Shown: positions 33,960 through 41,437 of the stretch, one piece after another
Position numbering within the stretch: position 1 is the stretch's first letter
Layout of the letters: each line of letters begins with the position of its first letter
Source of the DNA: JBGCEZ01 sp045106735
Lineage (GTDB): Bacteria; Planctomycetota; Phycisphaerae; Phycisphaerales; SM1A02
Direction of reading: 5' to 3'
Assembly (NCBI GenBank): GCA_045106735.1
Contig: JBGCEZ010000005.1
Span: 16,900 to 80,899 of the forward strand
Length of the DNA stretch: 64,000 nt
The notes under the pieces: generated by a model
Databases searched by the model: none
What the model saw: only the letters and a program-made list of their open reading frames with translations
What the model was told of the DNA's origin: nothing
Program-made: the position numbers and the translations under genes

Positions 33960-35456
33960 ATGCATCTCGACCGCACCCGCCGGCACACCATCGCACTGTC
34001 GTCGATCACCGTCGCCGCAACGATGGTGACGCCCGCCGCAAACTCCGCCGCCGCGGCGGCAACCTCGACCACCGCCGCCGGTCCGGCCGAACGCTTCTAC
34101 ACCGGCGACACCTGCTGGACACCGGAAGGTTCGCCGCCCGGACTCAGTGGCCGCGCCGCGATTCACTACAGCCCCGGCGACCCGGCCCTTGCCCCGGGCC
34201 CCGGCGACCGCCTGGTGTTCGGCGCCGACGGTTTCCCGCCGAACGGGACCGTGATGTTCAATGCGTACTGCGACGACTTCTCGCGCCCCGGCAACTGCGG
34301 GGCCGGCCCCACGACGTTCGGCGTGGCCGCGTGCGACCCGCTCGTCGTCCACGGTGCATTCGACGTCCGCCGCGGCTCGTGGTTCTTCGACCTCGACGGG
34401 ACCTGGTGCGGCCCGAGCTGCTCCCTCGGCGACCCCGTCTGCACGGACGCCTGCGACACCGCGCTGCCGATCGACATGACCCTCGGTTCCCTCGATGCGG
34501 CGTCGATGTCCGGCGATGCGTCGGTCGATGTGCTCTTGTCATCGGCCGGCGGCGGCATCACCCTCGGCGCGACGCGTTCCGCCCACCTCAGCGGGACGCG
34601 CGGGACGATCGCGTTCTTTGGCCCCGGTATCGTCAACCTCGGCGCCGTTGCCACCGGCAGCGCGCCCGCGGCGATCGGCGGCGTCGACCTGCGATCGGGC
34701 ATCGATGCGACGACGACGTCGGCGGCGGTCGGCACCCTGGGGTCCGGGCAACTTCGGGTCCGAAGCTCGGTCTTGCGTGGACTGGGGTCCGCCGTCCTGA
34801 CCGGCGGTGATGGCGACGGCACCTCGTGCCAGATCACGGTTGACGATGGCGGGGCGATGCTGGACTTCGCGGGCGTGGTGCTCGGCGGCGGCGCCGGCGC
34901 GTTCACCGAGCTTCTGGTCGATGAGCGGTCGCGCGTCGGAATCACTGGCTCGCCCGGGTTGGAACTTTCGGCCGGAGCAACGGTCATCACGAGCGCATTC
35001 TCCGGGACACCCGCCGCCGATCCATCTCCCGGCACGGTGTCGGCCAGTCACATTGCCTGGCGGGTGGGCGCGGCCGACGATCCCAATCCACTCGTCGCGG
35101 CCAGCGGCTTGGCCGACCTGACCGGTACCGTGCTCGACGTTTCCCTCGAGACGCCGCTCGCCGCCGGCGACGAACGCGTCCTGGTCCTCGCCGGCTCCGT
35201 CAGCGGATCGCCCGCTTCGGCGACGCTTCAGGCCGCGGCCGGCTCCGACGTGCCGTACCTCGTCTTTGCCCCCGATGCCCTGCGGGTCGCCGCCCACCGA
35301 TTGGGCGACGCTGACCTGAACGGCACGGTCGGCTTCACCGACATCCTGCAGGTCATCAGCCAGTTCGGCCCCTGCATCGGCTGCCCGGAGGACCAGGATC
35401 TGGACGGCCAAGTGGCTTTCAGCGACATCCTGTTCGTCCTCTCCGAGTTCGATTGA
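33960..35456 (+). CDS. Secreted protein with C-terminal dockerin/EF-hand-like repeats
   Basis: The 498-residue protein starts at an ATG preceded by CCGGAG and opens with a signal peptide (about 1-36; TIALSSITVAATMV...). The next part is Cys-containing (YTGDTCW, YCDDFS, CGPSCSLGDPVCTDACDTA), which suits an extracellular fold with disulfides. A long beta-rich, Gly/Ala/Asp-rich middle looks like a solenoid or autotransporter-like stalk. The last ~55 residues hold two calcium-loop repeats: DADLNGTVGFTDIL and DQDLDGQVAFSDIL, each followed by a short helix, the EF-hand/dockerin-like unit common at C-termini of exported proteins in this lineage. Its function is unknown; surface or cell-wall attachment is a guess. 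Confidence 0.8.
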   Translation: MHLDRTRRHTIALSSITVAATMVTPAANSAAAAATSTTAAGPAERFYTGDTCWTPEGSPPGLSGRAAIHYSPGDPALAPGPGDRLVFGADGFPPNGTVMFNAYCDDFSRPGNCGAGPTTFGVAACDPLVVHGAFDVRRGSWFFDLDGTWCGPSCSLGDPVCTDACDTALPIDMTLGSLDAASMSGDASVDVLLSSAGGGITLGATRSAHLSGTRGTIAFFGPGIVNLGAVATGSAPAAIGGVDLRSGIDATTTSAAVGTLGSGQLRVRSSVLRGLGSAVLTGGDGDGTSCQITVDDGGAMLDFAGVVLGGGAGAFTELLVDERSRVGITGSPGLELSAGATVITSAFSGTPAADPSPGTVSASHIAWRVGAADDPNPLVAASGLADLTGTVLDVSLETPLAAGDERVLVLAGSVSGSPASATLQAAAGSDVPYLVFAPDALRVAAHRLGDADLNGTVGFTDILQVISQFGPCIGCPEDQDLDGQVAFSDILFVLSEFD

Positions 35457-35591
35457 GGCCGACTTCCGCCCCGGCGACCCGGCTCGCCTCCAGGCTCAGG
35501 AGCGGCGAATGCGTGGGAATCCCGGACCGTTCGTCGCAATTGACGCCAAAGCTGGTCCGAAACCGCCGGTCAGTCAGAACGCTCGTTTCGC

Positions 35592-35597
35592 TATCGT
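35592..35597 (+). promoter_or_regulatory. Possible -10 element for the DUF2780 gene
   Basis: TATCGT, 78 nt before the GTG start. No strong -35 box is visible. Confidence 0.25.
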
Positions 35598-35675
35598 TTG
35601 ACTCCCGTGGCCCGACCGCTCGCAGTGGGCGTGGGGCCACTTCTCCCAAATTCACCCGTGCAGAGGGATATACGC

Positions 35676-36059
35676 GTGGAACTCATCAAGACTCTCGTCA
35701 GCCAGCTCGGCGTCAATGAAGATCAGGCCAGCGGCGGCGCCGGCCTCGTGCTCGGCCTCGTCAAGGACAAGCTCGACGGCACCCAGTTCGGCCAGATTGC
35801 CAACGTGATCCCCGAGGCGGAACAGCTCATCGACAAGGCCCCCTCGGGCGGCGCGATGGGCGCGATCGGCGGCCTCATCGGCAAGCTCGGCGGCGACAAG
35901 GCTGAAGGCCTCGGCGACCTCGCCGAACTCGCTGGCGGATTCAGCAAGCTCGACCTGGACAGCGACATGATCGGCAAGTTCGGCTCGACGATCATCGGCT
36001 TCCTGGAGGACAAGGGCGCCGGCGATGTCCTCGGCCTCGTGAAGGGCTTCCTCAAGTAA
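35676..36059 (+). CDS. DUF2780-like small protein
   Basis: The 127-residue protein starts at GTG 35676, chosen for the AGAGGGA site 7 nt upstream. It begins ELIKTLVSQLGVNEDQASGGAGLVLGLVKDKL, a pattern of DUF2780/VcgC-like proteins, then Gly-rich helical segments (GAMGAIGGLIGKLGG, LGDLAELAGGFSKL) and ends GDVLGLVKGFLK. No signal peptide in this version. Function unknown. Strong hairpins follow it at 36068-36140. Confidence 0.8.
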   Translation: MELIKTLVSQLGVNEDQASGGAGLVLGLVKDKLDGTQFGQIANVIPEAEQLIDKAPSGGAMGAIGGLIGKLGGDKAEGLGDLAELAGGFSKLDLDSDMIGKFGSTIIGFLEDKGAGDVLGLVKGFLK

Positions 36060-36067
36060 GCCGGTTC

Positions 36068-36091
36068 GTTGGCGCGGCCAGCCGCGCCAAC
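36068..36091. terminator. Hairpin after the DUF2780 gene
   Basis: GTTGGCGCGG pairs with CCGCGCCAAC around loop CCAG, and an outer GGTTC/GAACC pair (36063-36067 and 36095-36099) can extend it. No T-run. Confidence 0.65.
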
Positions 36092-36102
36092 CGTGAACCA
36101 TC

Positions 36103-36140
36103 GCGCGGGCGGTGAACCTCAACGGGTTCGCCGCCCGCGC
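36103..36140. terminator. Long hairpin between convergent DUF2780 and glgA genes
   Basis: A 16-bp stem with one G-T wobble (36103-36118 with 36125-36140) and a 6-nt loop lies just before the glgA stop and could end transcription on both strands. Confidence 0.7.
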
Positions 36141-36146
36141 TGTCGT

Positions 36147-37616
36147 TCATGCGTCGCGCATCATGCGGTCGTACAGCGACAGGTACGCCCGCAATTGCCG
36201 GCGCCACGCGTAGTCGGTGGCCATGCCGCGGGCGACCAAGCCACTCCATCGCCCCGGCTCGCTCCACGCGGCCATCGTTTCGCCGAGCGCCCAGCGCACG
36301 CCGGCTTCGTCGGGATGCTCAAAGACGATGCCGGTGCCGGAGTCGTCGGCCACGGTCGCGCCCCGGCGCAGCGGTGCGACGGTGTCGGCCAAGCCGCCGG
36401 TGCGATGCACCACCGGCACCGTGCCGTAGCGCATCGAGTAGAGCTGGTTCAGACCGCACGGTTCGAAACGCGAGGGCATGAGGAACGCGTCCGCCCCGGC
36501 TTCGATTCGGTGGGCCAGCGCGTCGTTGTACCCACACCAGAAGCTCACCCGTTCCGGGTGCCGGTCGGCCATGTCGCGAAGCTGGGCCTCGAGGCCTTCT
36601 TCGCCGGAGCCCAGAATCACCACCCGAAGGTCATCGCTGGCCAGCCGTTCTTCGAGCGGGCCGATGATCGTGTCGATGCCTTTTTGCCACGTCAACCGGG
36701 CGATCAGCCCGAGCACCGGGCCGGCCGGATCCGCCATCAACCCAAGCTCCGCCAGCAACTGGTCGCGGCAGATTCGCTTGCCGGACATGTCCGCCGCGCT
36801 GTACCGCGCCGGCAAATGTTCGTCGGTCGATGGGTCCCACACGGTTCCGTCGACGCCATTGATGATGCCCACGAGCTCGCCGGAACGGGTCTGCAGCAAC
36901 TCGCTGAGGCCCATGCCGCCGCTCGGCTCCAGGATCTCGCGGGCGTAGGTCTCGCTCACCGTCATCAGGTGATCGGCGTGCAAGATGCCCGTCTCCAGGA
37001 ACCCGATGCGTCCCTCGAACAGATGCTCCTGATGCAGCTTCCAGACCCAGTCGCCGAGGGACAGATCATTCACTGCGTCGGCGTGAAACTCGCCCTGGTA
37101 CGCAATGTTGTGCAGCCCCAGGAGCGTCTTGGTTTCGGCGAACCGCTCATCCCAGGCGTACACGCTCCGCAGGTACAAAGGCACGAGCGCGGTATGCCAA
37201 TCGTTGCAGTGGACGATGTCCGGACTGAATCCCATCCGCTGGCAACTCTCGATCACGGCCCGGGCAAAGAACGCCCAGCGCACGTGTTCGTCGTCGTCCA
37301 AGGTGTAGGGACCACCGCGGTGGTAGAGCTCGGGGCAATCGATCAGGTGAATCGGATGCATCGTGCCGGGCACGGCCATCGTCCGCAGCGTGAACCGCAG
37401 CTCGCGCCGGCCCATCCGAATCGGGACGTCCACGGCAAAATCGCAGACCGTCGGCTCGGCCCCACGCGTATCCAATGTGTCGTAGCAGGGAATGAAGATG
37501 CGCTGGTCGGCTTCCACCGTGGCCAGGGCGCGGGTCAGGCCCGCGGCCACATCGGCCAGGCCACCGGTCTTGACGAGCGGGGCGAACTCGGCCGCACAGA
37601 AGGCGATGCGCAGCAT
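36147..37616 (-). CDS. glgA: Glycogen synthase (ADP-glucose type)
   Basis: GlgA extends alpha-1,4-glucan from ADP-glucose (GT5 family). The 489-residue product has the N-terminal KTGGLADVAAGL sugar-nucleotide loop, HCNDWHTALVPLYL, the HNIAYQGEFH region, the donor-site ARLTWQKGID, and FLMPSRFEPCGLNQLYSMRYGTVP, where the second Glu and Cys-Gly-Leu block are typical. Its start codon lies 4 nt after the glgC stop, so the two form a glgC-glgA operon. Confidence 0.96.
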   Translation of the reverse strand: MLRIAFCAAEFAPLVKTGGLADVAAGLTRALATVEADQRIFIPCYDTLDTRGAEPTVCDFAVDVPIRMGRRELRFTLRTMAVPGTMHPIHLIDCPELYHRGGPYTLDDDEHVRWAFFARAVIESCQRMGFSPDIVHCNDWHTALVPLYLRSVYAWDERFAETKTLLGLHNIAYQGEFHADAVNDLSLGDWVWKLHQEHLFEGRIGFLETGILHADHLMTVSETYAREILEPSGGMGLSELLQTRSGELVGIINGVDGTVWDPSTDEHLPARYSAADMSGKRICRDQLLAELGLMADPAGPVLGLIARLTWQKGIDTIIGPLEERLASDDLRVVILGSGEEGLEAQLRDMADRHPERVSFWCGYNDALAHRIEAGADAFLMPSRFEPCGLNQLYSMRYGTVPVVHRTGGLADTVAPLRRGATVADDSGTGIVFEHPDEAGVRWALGETMAAWSEPGRWSGLVARGMATDYAWRRQLRAYLSLYDRMMRDA

Positions 37617-37620
37617 GGCG

Positions 37621-38886
37621 CTAAATCACCGTGCCGGCGGGCACCGTGGTGCCGCGGGGAATCACGACGATGCCGTCGCGGATCACGTGCGTGGGAGCGT
37701 CCTCGTCGTCCACACCGCGTTCGTTGGTGATGCGGCAGTCTGGCCCGATGCGGACGTCGAAGTCCACGATCGCGTTGCGAATCAGCGTGCGCGGACCGAT
37801 CCCCAGCGGAACCGTGGAGTCCACATCTCGTTCGCCGTCCACGTAGGTCGCCCCCATGAAGACCGTGCGATCGACGACCGCCTCGGGGGCGACGACCGCC
37901 CGGACGCCCATGATCGAATCAGCGATGCGCTCCCCGCTGACGACCGATCCGTCGCAGAGAATCGACCGCTCCACGCGGCAGTCGCGCACGCGGCAACCGG
38001 GGAGAAAGCGCGGCCGCGTGTAGATCGGCCGGTCCGGGTCGTACAGATTGAGCTCCGGCGTCGGGGCGGTGAGCTCGATGTTCGCTTCGTGGAAGCTGCG
38101 AATCGTGCCGATGTCGCGCCAGTAACCAGGCTCGACGAATGCGTGCACGCGCTTGCGGGTGATCGCCTCGGGAATGATCTCCCGGCCAAAGTCCACGCGC
38201 TCGTTGCCCGACAGGAGTTCCTTGAGCACGCCGGTGCGGAACGTGTAGATGCCCATGCTGGCCAGCACCATGCCCGGCTCGCAGTTGAGCCCGAGCCGTT
38301 CAATCGTCGCAGCGTCGAGCTGGAAGCGGGCGATGACCGCCGGGTCCTTGGGCTTTTCGACGAATTCGACGATCTGACCGTCGCCGGCAATGGCCATGAT
38401 GCCGAGCTCAGGCGCCTCGCTCACCGGGACTGGCTTGACCGCGACGGTGAGATCCGCCTCGGCGTCCCGGTGCTGTTGCACAAAGCCGCGGAGGTCCATC
38501 AGGTAGAGCTGGTCGCCAGAGAGGATCAAGACCTCGGTCGGATCGGACTCGATCAGGCGTTCAATGTTCTGGCGAATCGCGTCGGCGGTGCCCTGGTACC
38601 AACGTTCGTCGTCCAGCCGCTGCTCGGCCGCCAGGATGTTGACGTAGCCCTGGCTGAACGAATCAAAGCGATACGCCTGGGAGATATGCCGGTGCAGCGA
38701 CGCACTGAGGTACTGCGTGAGCACGTAGATCTTGTCGATGCCCGCGTGCAGCGAATTGCTGATCGGAATGTCGATGAGCCGGAACTTGCCGCCGACGGGC
38801 ACGGCGGGCTTGGCCCGGCCGGCGGTCAGCGGCCAGAGCCGGGTGCCGCGGCCGCCGCCGAGAATCGCACTGACGACTCGCTTCAT
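37621..38886 (-). CDS. glgC: Glucose-1-phosphate adenylyltransferase (ADP-glucose pyrophosphorylase)
   Basis: GlgC makes ADP-glucose from glucose-1-phosphate and ATP, the committed step of glycogen synthesis. The 421-residue product begins VVSAILGGGRGTRLWPLTAGRAKPAVPVGG (nucleotide loop), has IPISNSLHAGIDKIYVLTQYLS, the WYQGTADAIRQN catalytic segment, SGDQLYLMDL, and the left-handed beta-helix C-terminus (GVRAVVAPEAVV, RNAIVDFDVRIGP). The start ATG (complement of 38884-38886) is the family start; open frame further upstream is Arg/Pro-rich repeat. It is followed by glgA after 4 nt. Confidence 0.96.
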   Translation of the reverse strand: MKRVVSAILGGGRGTRLWPLTAGRAKPAVPVGGKFRLIDIPISNSLHAGIDKIYVLTQYLSASLHRHISQAYRFDSFSQGYVNILAAEQRLDDERWYQGTADAIRQNIERLIESDPTEVLILSGDQLYLMDLRGFVQQHRDAEADLTVAVKPVPVSEAPELGIMAIAGDGQIVEFVEKPKDPAVIARFQLDAATIERLGLNCEPGMVLASMGIYTFRTGVLKELLSGNERVDFGREIIPEAITRKRVHAFVEPGYWRDIGTIRSFHEANIELTAPTPELNLYDPDRPIYTRPRFLPGCRVRDCRVERSILCDGSVVSGERIADSIMGVRAVVAPEAVVDRTVFMGATYVDGERDVDSTVPLGIGPRTLIRNAIVDFDVRIGPDCRITNERGVDDEDAPTHVIRDGIVVIPRGTTVPAGTVI

Positions 38887-39362
38887 GACCCGGCTCCGAT
38901 GCGGTGTGGCTGGGCCGCGGCCACGCTTGGCTCGGCCCGGCCGACCAATCGGCCGCGGCGGAGGGCGTCGCCCAGGACGCGGGAGTCCTGGGAGGCGCGG
39001 GAGACGCGGGAGTCGCAGGAGTCGCAGAGGGCCACGGCCCCCTCGGAGAACGTTCGCGGGTTCACGGCGGACCGATGCACGGGCGGGAGCCTTCCGGATG
39101 GGGTCGAATACCGGCCAGACGCGCCGGGAAGTCGGAGTATATCGGTCCTTGGGCCCGGCCCTGGCCGCAATCAGCGCGGCGAAAAACCGAACCATGGGCA
39201 GGTGCGGACGCGGCGCACGCCCCTCGCGAACGAGACCGGGCCAGACTGCCGGGCTCGTGGCCGGGCAACAGTCGGGCTCGCGGCCGGGCCACGGTCGGGC
39301 TCGCGCTCATGCCGCGGCCACGCCCGCGGTGGAACGCCCGCCCGTTGGTAGACTTCGAAACC
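38887..39362. other. Divergent spacer with two tandem-repeat blocks
   Basis: The 476 bases between glgC and the PlsC-GNAT gene contain 9-bp-periodic CGCGGGAGA-like repeats at 38976-39029 and a 23-24-bp repeat (CGGGCTCGCGGCCGGGCCACGGT type, just over two copies) at 39249-39306. No gene is seen. TAGACT (39349-39354) lies 8 nt before the next start and may be a -10 element. Confidence 0.5.
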
Positions 39363-41312
39363 ATGGCTTCCGGTGATTCGGAGCCCATTCGCCGCCCCCT
39401 CCTCCCCGCCGCGGCCTCCACCCAGTTGGACCCCTCGATGGTCAGCTCGCCCGCTCCCAATCGAATCGAACTGCCGCCGCTCGACGGGCTTGGCGATCCG
39501 GTGAGCCGCCGCCTCATGCAGGCGGTCCAGCCGCGCATCGAGCGAATGATCGGCATCGACGGGCTGAATGCTTTCCACGACGCCATCGTCGCCCGCGGAC
39601 CGTCGGAAGATGTCAACGGCACGATCTTGGACTGCCTCGAGACGCGGCTGGAAGTCGACCCCGACGAAATGGAGCGCATCCCGCGCGAGGGACCGCTGGT
39701 GGTGGTGGCCAATCACCCCTTCGGCGGCATCGAGGGCGTGGCCCTGGCCCACCTGTTGCACCAGGTCCGGCCCGACTCGCAGCTGATGGCCAACTACATG
39801 CTCTCGCGGATCCCGGTCCTGCGGGACGCATTCTTCTTCGTCGACCCCTTCGGCGGCCCGGAGGCGGCACGCAAGAATCTGGCCACCGTGCGAAAGGTCA
39901 TGGACCACGTCTCGGCCGGCAACTGCCTCGGCGTTTTTCCGGCCGGGGAAGTTTCGCACGCCACGCTGAAGGATCGGCGGATCGTCGATCCGCCGTGGTC
40001 GGACACCGTGTCGCGGATCGTCCGGCGGACCGGCGCAACCGTCGTTCCGATCTACTTTGACGGCCGAAACTCGCTCGCCTTTCAGTTGCTCGGGTTCGTG
40101 CATCCTCGGCTTCGGACGTTGATGCTGGGCCGCGAACTGCTCGGTCGGGCCGGCTCCACGATTCGCGCCGTCGTTGGGTCGCCGATCGCCCCGGACCGCC
40201 TGCGCCGCTGCGCGACCGACGGCGAACGCACCGAGTACATGCGGGCCCGCACGTACATGCTCCGCGGGCGCATCCGCCAGCGCGACGAAGCGGCTGAGGC
40301 CGCCAACCAAGGGCAGCCCGCCCTGCCCCCGGTCATCGACCCCATCGATCCGCAGGTCGTCCGCGACGAGATCGACGCGATTCCCGCGTCGGAAACGCTG
40401 GCTGGCCACGGCTCGCTCCGCGTGATCGCCGCCCGGCCCCACCAGATCCCGGAGACGATCCGAGAGATCGGGCGCCTCCGCGAGATCACGTTCCGGCAGA
40501 TCGAAGAAGGCACCGGCACCCCGTGCGACGTGGATCGCTTCGATGCGGCGTACGTGCAACTCATCCTCTGGGACGACGCCGCCGGCAAGATCGTCGGGGG
40601 CTACCGCATTGGGGCGACCGACGAGATCATTCCCGCCTCCGGCCTCGAGGGGCTCTACACGCGCACGCTCTTCAGCTACCGCGAGCGACTGATCGACGAA
40701 TTGGGCCCCGCCCTTGAGCTTGGCCGCAGCTTCGTCGTGCCCGAGTACCAGCGCACGTACGCCCCATTGATGCTGCTTTGGAAGGCCATCGGCGCGTATG
40801 TCTGCCGGCAGCCGCGGTACCGCATGCTGTTTGGCCCGGTCAGCATTTCCAACGCGTACCACTCGATGAGCCGCGAACTGCTGGTGCGTTTCCTGCAATC
40901 CACACGCTTCCTGGAGCCGCTCGGCCGGCTGATCACCCCGCGCCGGCGCGTCCGCATCCAGATGCCGGCGGCCGAGCTCCGCGAGACCGGGGCCGTCGCC
41001 CAGGACTTGGAAGACGTGGAAGCCATCGTCAAGGACATCGAAGCCGGACGCCGCAGCGTGCCAATCCTGCTCCGCCAGTACCTCAAGCTCAACGGCAAGC
41101 TGCTGGCGTTCAACGTGGACCCTGACTTCGGCGATGTGGTCGACGGGCTGATGCTCATCGACCTGTGCCAAGTCGACAGCCGCGTGCTGCAGCACTACAT
41201 GGGCAAGAAGCCGTACGCCGCGTTCATGGCGGCGCAAGGGGAAGCGGGCCGCGCCGCGGCGGCCGATGTTGCGAACAAGACGGCCCGAACCACGCACGAC
41301 GCACCCGCCTGA
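39363..41312 (+). CDS. Bifunctional acyltransferase: PlsC-like domain fused to OlsB-like GNAT domain (OlsF-like)
   Basis: The 649-residue protein joins two acyltransferase domains. The N-terminal half (about 70-330) is a lysophospholipid-acyltransferase (PlsC/LPLAT) domain: NHPFGGIEG at 117-125 with the catalytic HX4E, FVDPFGG and FPAGEVSH. The C-terminal half (about 345-575) is the OlsB/hemolysin-acyltransferase-like GNAT family: REITFRQIEEGTG, GGYRIGATDEI, LYTRTLFSYRERLIDELGPALELGRSFV and FGPVSISNAYHSMSRELLV. The order matches OlsF, which makes ornithine lipids from ornithine by N- and then O-acylation. The product is therefore probably an ornithine-type or related aminolipid; the amino acid used is unknown. 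It converges with the hydrolase-DedA-ATP-grasp gene. Confidence 0.88.
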   Translation: MASGDSEPIRRPLLPAAASTQLDPSMVSSPAPNRIELPPLDGLGDPVSRRLMQAVQPRIERMIGIDGLNAFHDAIVARGPSEDVNGTILDCLETRLEVDPDEMERIPREGPLVVVANHPFGGIEGVALAHLLHQVRPDSQLMANYMLSRIPVLRDAFFFVDPFGGPEAARKNLATVRKVMDHVSAGNCLGVFPAGEVSHATLKDRRIVDPPWSDTVSRIVRRTGATVVPIYFDGRNSLAFQLLGFVHPRLRTLMLGRELLGRAGSTIRAVVGSPIAPDRLRRCATDGERTEYMRARTYMLRGRIRQRDEAAEAANQGQPALPPVIDPIDPQVVRDEIDAIPASETLAGHGSLRVIAARPHQIPETIREIGRLREITFRQIEEGTGTPCDVDRFDAAYVQLILWDDAAGKIVGGYRIGATDEIIPASGLEGLYTRTLFSYRERLIDELGPALELGRSFVVPEYQRTYAPLMLLWKAIGAYVCRQPRYRMLFGPVSISNAYHSMSRELLVRFLQSTRFLEPLGRLITPRRRVRIQMPAAELRETGAVAQDLEDVEAIVKDIEAGRRSVPILLRQYLKLNGKLLAFNVDPDFGDVVDGLMLIDLCQVDSRVLQHYMGKKPYAAFMAAQGEAGRAAAADVANKTARTTHDAPA

Positions 41313-41437
41313 TCCACGTTCTCGCGGAACGCCGAGACGGCGATCAACCGCGACAGGTCTCCACCGGCGACGCCGTGCGGGGGCAGCCCTCAGCGGCCCC
41401 CGCCGCCAGCCCTCGCCCCGGCACCCACACGCGCTGC